Positions 22,501 through 37,500 are shown, counted from the stretch's first letter. The stretch is DNA of 64,000 nt from Hetaerina americana (GCA_022747635.1 JAKTNV010000003.1:47959475-48023474), one strand, 5' to 3'. Notes: generated by a model from the letters alone, not told the origin. Numbers and translations: made by a program.

Positions 22501-25500
22501 ACAGATGCCCTTGGAGCAGGCTCTATTGTCAGCAGTGTGAGGCATGATGTGCCCCATTTACTAGATGTTTGACCTTGTCTTTCCTCCACGCGGATTCTTA
22601 CATCTCGCCCAGGAAATAGACGAAGGAATTGGCCTTCAGGGTCAGAAAAATGCAGGTTATCTACTTGGATACATTCACTCCACATATCAATGGGGATGTC
22701 CTCATCCATGGGGAAATCACCTCCAGCAAGCATGAGTGGAGCCTGATCACCTGGTAAATATATATCTGGAAAATTTGATGAGCGACTAGGAAGACTATAA
22801 AAGGCTGAAGTTCCAGATTGAATCACTGTTAACCACTGAAGATGCTCTGCATCTGATGGCCCTATATTTGGATTATTTTTCTCAGCTTGACCAATTAAAA
22901 CATCAAAACTGCACAAGTTACGAACCTCCATCTGAGGACAGGGATCATCATGGATGAGGAGAAAACTTTGACCTTCCTTTTCATGAACAGTCATTACAAA
23001 AGGACGATTTACTACTTGAAGTATATTCTCCATTGGATAACCAGCTCGACTTTTGATTAAAGTTGTTATTCTATCATCTTTTTCTTCCCCTGACGGCAAT
23101 GGGAGAGTAAAACACATACGTCTAGGTTGGGAACTTTGTGATATCCCACCAAGGCCAGGATTCTCCGGAGACATACCAACTTTCAAGGGGCAACCAAAGA
23201 TGAGATCCCCAGTTGGTCCATCCATCCCCAATTGTATATATGGCTCAAGTTTTTGCTCCCCTACAAGGCGGGAATAACCATCATACCTAGGTGAATTGCT
23301 GCTAGGTTGAATTAATGTCCACAAAATGATTGGCCACCCAAGAATGTGACCAATTTCCCCAACTTTACCGTCATGAGAAACTGAAAAGATACAATACAAA
23401 ACATAGTAGTTGAACTCGAATATGGACAAAGAAAAAAACTAAATATTTTAGTTCATAGAATAACAATAAATATTAAATACATGTAAGAGTTAAAAATACT
23501 CTAGGAATATACCACTTTTTATCTGAATCCACCTACTTATCCTTCAACAACAACCCTGAAATGGAAAAACATATTTATCTTTTCCATTCTCCCTTATGAA
23601 TTGCCATTTAATGCAAACAATATATGACTGTTATAACTCCTTAAGTCTGGAGCATATTTTCAGTGACAAATATATAAAGGCTTTTATTTGGGCAATTGGT
23701 GCCCTGATGTAAGATATGATAATAAATATGGTAAACACTACCAGCAATAACATCTATCTCCGTTGCTCCCTTATTGTATCGAGAGTGCCAGCACAGATCA
23801 ACAGGAATCAAAGACAGTACTAGTGCCAGTAATGTCCAGTTGATCATCAGTCAGCACTTAGGGAGCAAAAATACCAGCACAAGAGACACAGCATTGAGGT
23901 AAGTACAGAATGTACAGTACAGTAAGTACAGTACAGTTGGGTCATATAAGCAATGGGCACAGGAAAATTGAATTGCAACATGCCATAAATGAATTAACTT
24001 AAAAAGTTACATTGTTGGCTAAGAAAATGAGACTTCATGAATACAACTTCACAATTTGGGTGACACTGGTGCCAATTAGGATAACGCTCTCCTTGCTGTA
24101 TACAATAAAAATAGGACGCTCAAAAACAATAGCTCAAGGAAGACAGCAACTTCTGAAAATTGCCTAAAGTATTTCAGAGCTTCTAGTGAGTATTTCTTCA
24201 ACAAATATGTTCCTTACGCAATTCCATTTTATCCAAACTTGTCCCCAGACACTCTCAGCTTTGTGGCCTTTATGATCTTTATTTTTCCTAGTTTTGTCAT
24301 ATGAAAATTCCTTCACCACAAAAAAAACCTTGATTTTAACACAATCAGCCAAAAGTTGACCAACTCAGGATAAAAGAAAATACTTTGTTCTATTGGATAA
24401 TTTCACCAGCAAATTTTCACTTAAAGTATCCTGACATTGTCTAAAAGCATTTATTTAAAGTCACCACACATGTATTGCCAACACTGGCAAATTATATATA
24501 ACTATTCCTTACATAACATTTTTCACCTCATTGTTCACGGATGGATGAAACATTAAATACACTCTCCCAGAATTTATTAGATGTTTTCTTCAATTTTGAG
24601 GGTAAGAAGCTCTGGGCAGGGAGAGAGGAAATGGAAACAAATAAATACATATAAGGAATAGGGGTAGAAAGATGGGTAGATATAAAAGAATATTACAGGT
24701 AAATTTCAGACAAACCACTTGGGATGAGAGTGATCACACCTTGAAATGCCAATAATATTTCAAGTAAATAACATAATTTTTAGATTAGATAGCACAATTT
24801 CTTTTACAAAACTAATATACTCTTATATCATCTAATTCCTCAGCTCAAATAGGATTCATTCTTTGCATTTCCCTACCACTTGGGTACATGGAATCACTAA
24901 ATGATGCGGCAGTAATAAATATGTAGAATCTGGATTTAGCCTCAACTAATTTTTACCCACGGGAGGTTACAATTTAAAATAAGATGCAGTGATCATATTA
25001 AGGAACATTCAATACTGAATAAATATCTTACCATTATTTTCACCTTCCCCAGGGGGGATGTCCAATAGTAATGGCAAATGTGGGACCACCATCCTTTTCT
25101 TTTTATGCTCATCTGTTTGACTGTAGACAACACACAGAGATGATAAGCGTAACCTTTCTAGAGTGTGATTACATACAGTGTACATGGGCCGAACTGTCAA
25201 TACTCTCACACCAAATGAGGTCATCAGAGATGTAATTACCAAAAAGCAAACCTGAAAAAAATGTCCAATACAAAATAATCTCTTCATAATTAAAAACTGC
25301 AATTTCATGCATTCCTGTATGATACACTAAATAGAATCTAAAAAATTATGATTCAAGTAATGAAACATTGCAGCAAATAGACTTCAAGAAGAAGGCAGTT
25401 CTAATTTTATGCTAATAAAGACAAGGAATTGGCAAAAATTATGATTTTACTAAACTAAAAAGTATATTCCAGTAAATTTACAAAAATTATGTATTTTTTT

Positions 25501-28500
25501 CATTAAATTATAATACCATGTAAAACTAATAGTATTACCATTACTACCATCAGAATTTGATCATAGCTAAGTACTGAGTCAGAATATCCAAAAATTATTC
25601 ATTAACTCAATTATTTTCATCTTTCAGGATAGACAAAAGATTAAACTGACATTGCTGTTATCTGTGCAAATTGCAGGATTTTACCACTACTGTTAAGAAA
25701 AATGAAGTACAGTGAAATCCTTGGGGAATTATCAAACAATACCTAGCAGTTATTATAAAGATCCTTTGAAAAAGAATTTAAACATTGAATTTGTAAGTTC
25801 AAAGGAAAAAATAAATAGAAAATCTGATAAACTTCATTGCCAAATATTTATAATCTTAATTAATCAATGGCATTGGCACAAAAAATACGTGGCTGAGAAC
25901 AGTTACAAGATTAAACTCTCAATAACACCGCGATTGAAAGTGTTTTTCAATTTAATTTCTAATAATTTGAAATAAACCTACATATTTTCCACAGAATATT
26001 CTGGTCCTGGCACTTCCTTCAAGTGGCACAACTCCAGAAATGTGAGGCTTATTACCAGCCCATTCATCTGTTGAAAGTTGCAAGGGTGGAGAGAAAAACA
26101 TTTCTCCACTTCTGTCTTCCTCCCGTAGTTTCTCTTCCTCATCTGTTTCATCATCATGTTCCATTAAGCGTATACCCAGGTGAAATATCCCCTGTAAAAT
26201 TTAAAAAGTACAGAAAATATAGTGATAGCATTTACATAAAAGTCTATTTTAACTATGGCCAAGCCAAATATACGACGTTAGTTCTCAATGTTCAAGAAAT
26301 ATCTACCACTGACATAGAAATTAATGAAAGAAGAAATACCCTTTGGTGCTTAGAAAAACAAACTCCACTAAGTGATTAGTGTGTTGTTCGAAAAGTTATG
26401 AGTTTGAAATCAATATCAAAGCTTGAAATTATCAATATAAAAATAATTGCAGTATTTGTAAGAAATTCTGATCACCGCTAAGTAATCATTTGCCCTACTC
26501 TCTATCCTTTGGTTGATGATCCTGAGAACAACTTAAGCTGCCTGGGAAATCAAACTCACTGTTCTGTAGTCCTCACATGATATAGCCTTTACCTTTCTCG
26601 GAATAAGAGCTAAAACTGATCTCACAAAGTCTTCTGGCCAGAATCTGGTCCTGTAGTCCTCACATGATGTAGCCTTTACCTTTTTTGGAATAGGAACTAA
26701 AACTGATCTCACAAAGTCTTCCGGCCAGATTCCTTCCTCATAGATACTACGAATCAGTCCATACAGCTTCTTCCTCCCACATTTTTCTAAACCTTTTAGT
26801 AGTTCCACAGGAATGCTGTCTACCCTCACGGCCTTGTTTAGTTTCATCTCCCTTAATGCCCTTTCTATCTCATCATCGAGTATGCCTAGACCTAAGCTAT
26901 CTTCCTCTACGTCATGTTCTCTTTTTATGTCTAACCTTGTTGGCCTAAGTTCTTTACCATGTAGTTCTTTTATATATTCCTTACATCTCTCTCGGATCTT
27001 TTCTATGTATTAAATAAAAAATAAATGAAATTGAAACAGCTGAAATACTAGGAATTTATATTAATACAAAACTAAACTGGGAGACCCACATCAGTCAGAT
27101 CTGTAATAAACTGACTAAAGCTGTTTATATGTTAAGAAAGCTCGACTTTCACATTTCAAATAAGCATCAATGAACATTTTAACATGCCTTCTTTCAATGT
27201 CTTTTGAATTATGGTGTTGAGTTATGGGGTCATTCCCCACATTTAAATAAATTTGTTACCACAAAAGAGAGCTATTTGCTCTCTTGCTAATACACCATCA
27301 CATGATTCCTGCAAGCCTTTCTTTATTAGGTATGGAATCATGACTGTATTTAATTTATACATCTTTAAGGCTCTGATTCATGTGAGAGTTAATCTAGAAA
27401 CTTACCAATTAAGAGCTCACATCCATAACTACACTAAAAGGGGCAAAGCAAATCTAAATACTACTCATTATAGATTATCATCAACTTACAACACATTTCA
27501 TAATGTGAACATATGACTGTATAACTATCCACCTACTCAGTTGAAGTTGGACTGTATCCAGAGTTTCAAGAATAGGGTATGTACCTGGTTGCTTATTCAC
27601 CCCCTTTACTCATTTGATGAATTCTTTTGCGACAATCTTCATTCCATTTGAGAAATTATGTGTACATATTAAGCAATATTTATAATGATGACCTTTAATA
27701 TGGTGTTACCATATTTCAAAATGAATAAAGTATTATTATTATTATTATATAAATGGAAAATTATTTTCAACATAGTTTTTCCAGCAAGCAAGAAGATTTG
27801 GCTGGCTTCATGAACTTAACTGTTTTCAAAATCACTAATTTAGGCATGGTATTTGTCACAGAGTAGTAGTGTGCACATTTAGTGACCTTAGAATCAACCA
27901 AGAAAGTTGCATCACTATCAAAGCCATCACTAGCCTCAAATAAGAGAGTTATCTCACCTCAAGTTTTGGAGCAGCAATTACACCATGATGTGGCACACTA
28001 CACAATGTTTGTCTAGTATGGACCCTACTTACTCTTCTTATAGTTTCTAAATTATCATCATCATTTACCACTTCTTCCACTTCTGATGTAAGATAAATTT
28101 CTATGCCCAAAACATTTACCAATAAAACTTTTGGGCATACTTGCACCAATAATGTGTTGCAATGAAGACAAGGATTCACATAAGACACCTGAAATGAAAA
28201 GAACAAAGACCCTCATGCCAATTATTACCACAACAAAATGATTGTCATGAAAAAATATTATGTTATAATGAAGATTAAGATATACAGCCTGGCTTCTTTC
28301 ACTGCCTAAAATTATCTAGAGTCATTGCAAAATATTCTTCTATAAATATTGATATCCTGATTAAACAAGTTCTGCACATAAAATTAAAAATACATCTTTA
28401 TTTGCATGCAAAATTTGTTAAGTGTTTGTTTCGCTAGATAAAATTAACTAGAACATGAACTCTTCATTGCATTCCATTTTTCTCACTTTGTCTACTGTAA

Positions 28501-31500
28501 ACTGTAACGGAGCATGTATTGTTGGTATAAATAAAACCATAAACACAGTAATCAACCTGAAGGTCGGTTTGGTAGGTGATCTTAGTTCACCCAGTACTAA
28601 GCCAGACGGCATGTGAAATTCACGCATCAGGGTAGGGGGGCCAGATCCTTTCCCTGTGCCAGTTATGGTTCCCAAGAAGATCTGGTACCCAAAAAATCAC
28701 ATAGCTTGGGTGGAGCTGCAGGTGCCCAGAGTCTTGCCTGGGAATCGAACCCAGGATCCTCCAGTCAGAAGTCTAATGCTCTACCCCTGGACTACCATGA
28801 CCCACTAATGTTAGTATATGTTTGAAAAAAAAATGTCCAATGTTTGGATCCTGTTCCACATGAAAGAACATTTTAAGAATTAATATCCAAATGAAGGAGT
28901 CAATGTAATTATAAAGTAGCCAAAAAAAGACTGTTCTACAGACTCATTTTTTGGTGTTCCAGTTGTTATATAATAAGCATCAAAATGTGATGGACAAGGA
29001 GGATTATTAAGCTATCTAGAAAAAATTCTTCCATTCACTTTCGGCATTAGAGCTGCTTTTCTGCATAAAATAAAGTCGGCACAACATGAACTCTACGTGC
29101 TATTTCAATATTTGTGTTTATAATCTTTGGTCATTGCTGGTCACCATTTGGTGACTATCATTAAGATCTCACAAGATGGTAATTTTGATAGCAAAGATAG
29201 AACAAGCAATAGATAGAACTTGAGTGCTTGATATGTTACAATATTATGTTCTACTCTGACCATGTGGATTTATTATAACTAGTTCATTGCAAATTGATAG
29301 AAGTTTCCATTTACCGTTTTATTACTGCAGCATTACAAAATGTGTATGAGAGGTTTTTTGGAATGGAAATTTGATAACACTACTTAAAACATTGACATTT
29401 TTTACCTCTATAAACATGTACCTATAGAAAAAAGTCCAAAATTTTAATCTTTATATTAACATACACCATTGTCAACCTAATTCTAAATGTGAGGTACCTC
29501 TATACAATTACACCATATTTTTAGTATTTAACTATTGAAATCACCAAAATCAACTGTTAAAAAATATTCATACACGTTATTATGATACGGCAATGCATGC
29601 CATATAAATAATGTGGAGTCTAAAAAATATAAAATTAATCATTATTAATTATTTCAACTTTATGACCATCAATTAATGCTGTAAATATCGATGGTTAAAT
29701 TCTGTAAACACTCTCAACATATCTGGTGAGAAAAGTTAAAAATTGGAATTTAATTTCCTGTTCCAGTTCATATAGCTTCGATTGATTCAACACTGTCTTA
29801 TACTAGTTGAAATATACAATACCTCAATATCTGTTTGTGACAGAGGACCAGTGACCCAATCAATGCCATTGAACTCCTCCCCTACATATGGCCATCTTGG
29901 TTCTGGTTCCCTAAATGACTGCCTTAGTTGTTTCAGTACTTCTTCAATGCTAACGCCCTTTGAAATATTTATGCTTTGTTCTGCTTCTTCAAGATCCTTC
30001 TTCTTCAACATTTGGTAGGACAAGGGCACATCAAATCTATGCTGATCTCTGAAATATTTCATTAATAGAAATATACTAATGCATATGCAAAAAGATTTAA
30101 ATATAATCATAAAAATCCATCCATTAACCAAAACTTTTATAATTTGGCTTTATGGAATTATAGGTTAACAAACTATGAAAAGACCAGAAAGCTTGTTATT
30201 TACTATGAGGGCATTGATAGCTGTTTACTGGAAATATTAAGGGATGAGAAGGAAGTTAGGACTCAAAGAGAAGGGCAGAAAGAATCTTGTGGTTGTATGA
30301 CCACCATAGTGGCACCAAAAAAAGCCTGCTATCACCATTCCAACTCTACACTACTCTAGTGAAAGGGTCACCTTGATTTTTAAGAATCAGGAAAGAGCTC
30401 ACCTCAATCCCTAATGCCAGTTGAATTAAAACAAATAGAAAATTTGAAACCAACTGATTACCACAAAATAGGCATTAAAATCCAGCATTATCGGCAGCTT
30501 TCCCAAAGGATGATTTGTTTGTTTGGGAATAATAATTTAACTAATGATTATTATCTACTCCTTTCCTTTTACAGAAGTCATTATTACATATTAGGTTTCA
30601 ACACATATTTACTCCAAAATAGATATTAAATTATCAACATTGTCCTTTGTAATTTGATAGAAAATTTGCAACCTTGCTTGTCTGAGAAGATAAATAAAAA
30701 AAAGTTACATCAGAATATCCGTATCTTTTCCCAAGTAATGTACACTGGACCCTCATTATTATCATAATTTACTAGATCAAGTAAAACTGCTGAAATGGAT
30801 GCCATTTGCCAGAGCTTCTGTGACTTGAACACTTTATGAAGCTTCATGCTAATTGGCATGCAGCAATTAATTTTCATCAACATGCAATATACCACTACAA
30901 TTTTTTTTTTCAATTTGAACACAGCCTAACATTTCACATGCATGCAGTGTGTCTACTGTACTTACTCTAAGTTAAACGTTAAAACATGGCTAGTTTCTGT
31001 TGTGCCGGGACAATATAGCTCTTGATCAGTCCCTCTTCCCTTTGCAACAGTATGCATTGTCACTCTCATGTCTGGAGTGGCTACTTCAACTTCCGCACTT
31101 ATGGGTAAAAATGATCTCACAGCAAACAGTGGGCTCAGGACCACCTATGGAGATCAACTTGGCATGTATATCTTTTGCCTAATTTAGGTTTCCATTAAAA
31201 ATACCAATAACAATGAAATCAGACAAAAAATGCTACTTTAAAATCGTCTGGGTAGTTGGATTTCCAAAAACAAGCACCAAGATTAGGTATATCACCCTGA
31301 TGAAATAAGATAATTTGGAACTCTTAAAAGAAATATCAAAATTAACTTAAATATTACATTTCACTGAAACTTACCAAAATTCTACTAATATTTTCTACTT
31401 TTTGGTACACCACCCGGCACCACACACAATAGTAATGGTTTCTTTCATGTAGAGGAACTGAAACATGATAATGAAAATATTCACTAATTATGAGGTTTGC

Positions 31501-34500
31501 CAGTACAAAATTCACTAATTGCAACATCAAATTTTGATAACATTGTAGCAAATACGAGAAGATGAACTTCAGCACAGTCATGTTATATCAAGCACATAAT
31601 TAGAGAGAGACAAAAAAAATATTTACAGTAAACATCTAGTTAATCGATTCTAGAGAACACATTCACGTAGAACTTAATAAAGCAGCTACTTAATCCGAAA
31701 TACATCTTTAAAAAATCACAATAATCAAAAGATTTAAAGTTCTTAATTCAAATCAATTTACCTTTCACTGGGTATGGAACAAAGCCTCTCTTGCATTCAG
31801 GCAATAAAGGAATTTTTCCAGACCAAGCCCCATTTGTTAATGCATCACTTGTTCCTTGGAATCTTATCCTGAAATATGAATCTTTAGTAGAGGTGAGCAA
31901 TGGAGGAAGAATTGATGCAGGAGTACTTTTGGCACCAACTGGTACCACCAGGGCTTGAGTGACTTCTTTTTTTTCTTGTTTCTCCTCTGCTGTACTACAG
32001 TCATCATCCAGCTGCCAACTGACAAAAGGAATTTGTAGGTCCACTGGCTCCATCAATAGATTGGTCACTATTAGCTGCCCCAAGATGGTTATCTAAATTT
32101 TATGGGACAAAATTGTTTTAAAATAAAGATATGTACTTAAGGTTAGTCCTAAAAATAAAATTTCAAAATAAAGATACTTTTAACTCATTTGTTCCAGTAA
32201 CCAAATATAATATGTTTTAACAAGGATTAACAGTCTGAATTACTTCAATATCATTGGAGACATGGAAAAAATATTTTTGAAAATAACTTCATAGTTCGAA
32301 AGTAAAATAATAAGACTTCTCTTCAGAGATATCCCTGCCAATGTCAATGATCGAAGAACATAGGAGGGGTGCAGTACAATAAAGAGTAATCCTAAATTTA
32401 TTTATTCACATAAGTTATTGCTAAAATATTTATGCTATGTCACCTCTATGCGAGGTGAGATGGAAAGATAGTGGGGATTACTGGAGTGATAAGTATAGAA
32501 TAATATACAGCGGTGGGGACGAGAGCCAACGAGGGGTTGCCATAGTATTAAATGAAGAGGTAGGAAGAAGCGTAGTCAACATAGAGTAGGTAACGGATAG
32601 AATACTACTAGTAGAGATAAAAGCAGAACCGACGAACTTTGTTATTATTCAGGTATTATACATGCCACCGAGAAACCATAAGGAAGAAGAGGTCGATAGG
32701 ATATACAATCAGTTAGAGGACAATCGCGTGTGTTCCTGCAGGGAAACATTTGATAGTGATGGGGGATTGGAATGCGACAGTAGGCGAAGGAAGAGATGGT
32801 GACGAGGTCGGGGACTACGGTTTAGGCACGAGGAATGACCGCGGGGAGAAAGCAGTTGAGTTCTGCAGGAGACAGGGGTTAGTCATCACCAACACTTGGT
32901 TTAGACACCACAAAAGACGCAGGTATACATGGAAAATGCCAGGTGACTCAGGAAGGTATCAGCTAGATTATATCCTGGTTAGACACAGGTTTAGGAACAG
33001 TATGGTAAATTCGCACAGCTTCCCGGGAGCGGATGCGGACTCTGACCACAATTTATTGGTTATGAAATGTAGCGTCCGTTTCAAAAAGATAAGGCAGGGG
33101 CGGCGAGTCAGAAAATGGAATGCAGAAGCATTAAATAGTTTGAAAAGGAAGGAATACAAACAGGCGGTAGAGGAAATCATGGAGGATGGTAAAGAGCTAA
33201 GTACTATTGAAGAAAAATGGGAATGTATCAAGAAAGGGTTGTCTAAAGCCGCAAAAGACACTATTGGAACCATTAACGCTAAAAGGACTAGGAAACCATG
33301 GATCACGGATGAGATGATTACAAAGATGGATGAGCGGCGAAAATGGAAGAATGTCAATACAGAATTAGGCAAAATGAAGTACAAAGAATTGAACAATAAA
33401 TTGAGGCGGGCAACAAATAAAGCCAAGGAAGCATGGTGGAAGATGCAGTGCGAGGATATGGAAAGTCTGCAGAGGAAGGGTGAAATCGGTGCGCTGTACA
33501 GCAAAGTTAAATCTTTATCAGGAAGTAAGAAACGGAGATCAACGATAGCAGTTAGAAATAAGGCGGGTAAGGTAATAGTTGACGCAGGGAAGATCCAAGA
33601 GAGATGGAAGGAATATATAGAAGAACTGTATAGTAAAGAGCTTAGACTTACAAAGTTAGACATAGAAAAGGAACATGAAGTAGAGGAAGATAGCTTAGGT
33701 CCAGGCATACTAGACAATGAGATAGGAAGGGCATTAGGGGAGATGAAACTAAATAAGGCCGTGGGGGTGGATAACATTCCCGCGGAACTTTTAAAAGGCT
33801 TAGGAAAATGTGGGAGGAAGAGGCTATATGGGCTAATCCGTAGTATTTATGAGGAAGGAATCTGGCCGGAAGACTTTGTGAAATCAGTTTTAGTTCCTAT
33901 TCCGAAAAAGGTAAAGGCTTCATCATGTGAGGACTACAGGACAATTGGTTTGATATCCCACGCAGCTAAGGTTGTTCTCAGGATCATAAAAAAAAGGATA
34001 GAGAGTAGGGCAAATGATTACTTAGGAGATGATCAGTTTGGGTTTAGGAAGGGGAGAGGTACGCATGATGCCATTGCAGTAATGAGATTATTAATCGAGG
34101 GGAATATAGAACACAACCAGGAGGTATTTGCCTGTTTCGTAGATTTCGAAAAAGCATTTGATAGAGTGAATTGGGAAAAACTAATGGGTATTCTGCAGAA
34201 AATAGGAATAGATTGGAGGGAAAGGAGGCTAATCCGCAACCTGTACATGTCTCAGACTGCTCAGGTACAAGTGGGGAATGGGGAGTCAGGTTGGGCAGTG
34301 TTAGGAAGAGGTGTAAGGAAGGGTTGCCTTTTATCACCGTAACTGTTTAACCTGTATGCAGAGGAAATGATTAAAGAGGCATGGGAAGAACTGGAGATAG
34401 GAATGAAGGTGGGCGGAAAATTCGTAAAATCAGTTAGGTTTGCTGATGACCAGACTTTAGTTTGTCAGTCAGCCAAGGGGCTGCAAGCATTGCTTAGTGA

Positions 34501-37500
34501 ATTGGAAATTCAGTGCGACAGGTATGGGATGAGAATCAATATTAATAAAACAAAGGTTAAGCGATTCTCTAGAAAGAAAAAGGCTAAGCTAAACATTAAA
34601 ATAGGAGGACAAAAACTAGAGCAGGTAGAACAGTTTACGTATCTCGGTAGTGTTTTGGACCGACACGGTCAAAGTGGTAAGGACGTAAGGAGAAGAATTG
34701 CGCTAGGCAAAGAGGCTTTCACAAGGAGGAGGGAGTTGATGACGGGGACGTTGAGTAGGGATGTTAAGAAATGACTCATAAAAACTTTGGTATGGAGCGT
34801 AGCTATGCACGGCGCGGAAACGTGGTCATTGAAACAGGAGGATAGATGTAGACTGGAGGCTTTTGAAATGTGGGTGTGGAGAAGAATGGAGAAGGCGAAA
34901 TGGACAGAGAAGAAAACAAACGAGGAAGTACTTGGTATGGTGGGCGAAGAGAGGGGTTTGTTGGGAGAAATCCTATGGAGGCAGGAAAAGTGGCTGAAGG
35001 GGGTATTGACCTGACCGGCAGTGGGATGTTGAAGACTGTAATTGAGGGGAGAATGTTAGGCAAACGAGGAAGGGGAAGGAACAGGATAGGGATGTTGGAT
35101 GGGATGAAGGGAGGAAGAAAGTACTCAGAGCTGAAGAGGGACCTGATGTAGAGTAGGATGTTGTGTTTTGCTAGGGGCCACAAATTATTTAATTAATAAT
35201 TACGTCCCTCCAAAAACCTACCTTAACCGGTAGATTACCTAATAATAATAATAATAATAATAATGTCATAAGATGGCTGTTCAAAAGGTCCTATCACTTT
35301 TTTATCACAAAAATATACTTCACTAAACAAAGGATTGGTCAGGGTCCCCCTTAAGTCTCCTCCCCAACATATACTCTAATATTCAAAAAGTAAAAGCCCC
35401 AAAGGAGGTTTTTACTTTTTGAAAGAGTCCTGGAATGCTCAAAGTTTCTCCGTTGAATTTTTCCATTTATCTCTGGAATGGTGGAAAATCTTTTTCCTTT
35501 GAATGGGGTTTTTAGTTTAGGGAACAGAAAAGTTACATAGGGCCAGCTCTGGTGAGTAATTTGGGTGGGGAATCAAAGCGGTCTTGTTTATGGCTAAAAA
35601 TTCATGAGTTGTGAGAGACGAATGAGCCTGCATTTTGCCATTGTAAACAGATCACTCGCTGCTCCTAAGTTTGGGCCATTTTTGCCTGACTACCTCTTAG
35701 GCATTTCATAAGCCCCAGTGTTGAATGTCTGGCCTTTAGTTAGGAGTTTGTGATGCACAACCCCCTTTGAATAAAAAAAGTCAACATCATCTTGATATTC
35801 GCGTGAACTTGTCACGCCTTTTTAGGGCTCATCCTCTTCAACTTGATGTTGTTTCTGGTCTGCTATCATCAGGCGAGGCATGAATTTGGCCCCGACTTGA
35901 TTCATCCACAATTTTACTTATGGGATTTCATAGCATGAACCAATCGAGATGCAATAATCTTCTCCAAGTACCCTGACTGTCAAACATAGATTTGAGATCG
36001 TTCACTTTCTCGATGTGGGGGTCATTAGTCAGTGTTGATGGTCTTCCGGAATGCTTGTCGTCTTCCACTGATTGCCGCCACTTTTTCAGCCAGGTACAGC
36101 ATGGATCTCATTAACACGTGGTACATTTCATAGCATCCTCACCATAAGCCTTGGTAATCAACTCAAAAGTTTCCGTTAAGGATTTGCAGAGTTTCACACA
36201 GAATTTCACAGAACAAAACTGCTCGTTAAAAGAGCTTATTTCTGCAGATCCAATTTTTTGCTGCACTCCATTATCACCCCTTCACATAAACAGCCATAAC
36301 TTAATCAACAAAGTGGTTGAAGGCTGTTACTTAGTTTTCGTGAACACAACTCCACCAAGCAGATTAAAAAATAAACAACCGGAGGTGTTCTATCCAAAAA
36401 GTTCAGGAACCTTTTGAACAGACCTCGTATTGGTCGGTTAATGTGTAATTAATATGTTTCATTGACTTGACTTAAGTATTGTAACAGCAGCAGTCATTAA
36501 ATAAAACAGTTTCTGGCGTCACTTGATGTAAATTCTTCATATTGAAATTTAAAAAGTGTTTCAAATTTAATTTCAACAGCAGTCATTGTAAATTTAAACT
36601 TATTCAATTTACCTATGCCAACAATGGAGATAACATATGACAAGCAATACACCACATTGAAATTTTGCTTTCACCTGTACAAATCAACAACTGAGGCCAA
36701 TGCAATACTACAAGAGGCTTATGAAGAGCCTGCTCTTCCCTATAGGACAGCTAGAAGATAGTTTAAAATTTTTTAAGATGGAAGACAATTAATTTCAAAG
36801 GAAGGGGCACCCAAAGCTCCTGTCACTGCTCCTATGGAAGCAAAAATTAATGCCACTGCTGCTATTATGAGAGAAGAATGTCAAGTAATACTGATAGCAC
36901 CATCAGAAATATTGATAATTTCAATGGGACATCCCATACTTTGGCAACAGAAAAACTGTACATGAGATGTGATTGTGTGAGGTAGGTTCCAAGACTATTC
37001 ATTCAACATAACAGGATGCTAGTGTACAGATTTGTTCACAGCTGAAGTTAATGTCACAGGATGATGAGTTTTTCCTGAAGGTGAATTGACTCGCCACAGA
37101 ATTTCAATCCTGACAGCAAAATGCAAAGCTTTGTGCGGAAATCTCTAGCATCACCAACACCAAAAAAGTCAAAGATATGGCTTCCGCTGGGAAAGTTGTG
37201 ATATCATTTTCCCACATTCAGGGAATGTGTTTCAGCATGTCGCACCAGCACACACAACTGGAAATTAAGCACATTAATGAGGTGTCCTAAAAATTCTTCC
37301 CGGCCATTTTAATCACAAAAGACTACATTTCAAAGCAACAGATTGGGCACTGCACCATGATAATGCAGGCCTGCATATCAAATAATGTTTTCAAACACCT
37401 CACAAAAATAAATGTAGTGTGTGTTCCATGTTACACCTATGTCCCAGACTCATATGGCCTTTTCCAGTTCCTCACTGTGAGGAAACATTTTCATGGAAAG

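Larger units (their letters stand above)
32451..35265 (+). mobile_element. LINE-A copy 2, best preserved, 5' truncated
   Basis: Order on the plus strand: EVRWKDSGDYWSD (endonuclease start, first stop near 32590), GDWNATVGEGRDGDEVGDYG, RRRYTWKMPGDSGRYQLDY and SDHNLLVMK (endonuclease motifs, 32750-33070), a long basic linker, then RT blocks LNKAVGVDNIPAELLKGLGK, DQFGFRKGRGTHDAIAVMRL, CFVDFEKAFDRVNWEKL and FADDQTLVCQSAKG (34440). One TAA at about 34340 and one TGA at about 34772 break the RT region. The C-terminal part ends near 35150. The 3' end carries a CTACC..GGTAG hairpin (35218-35233) and (TAA)n (35242-35263). Confidence 0.92.

Noticed and set aside
26023..26379. Plus-strand ORF of 118 residues
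   Set aside because: It overlaps exon w18 in antisense and extends into intron; no family match.
28735..28808. tRNA gene on the minus strand
   Set aside because: The tRNA-like sequence is the head of SINE-B with a repeated body and target duplication; the acceptor stem does not close, so it is not a functional tRNA gene.
29185..29215. Short match to LINE-A (AGAACAAGCAATAGATAGAA)
   Set aside because: Only about 25 bp of similarity in AT-rich DNA, not enough to call a fragment.
32968..33777. Long minus-strand ORF of 269 residues
   Set aside because: Antisense to the LINE-A coding region; composition (Ser/Leu/Pro-rich) is what the reverse complement of a Lys/Glu-rich protein gives.
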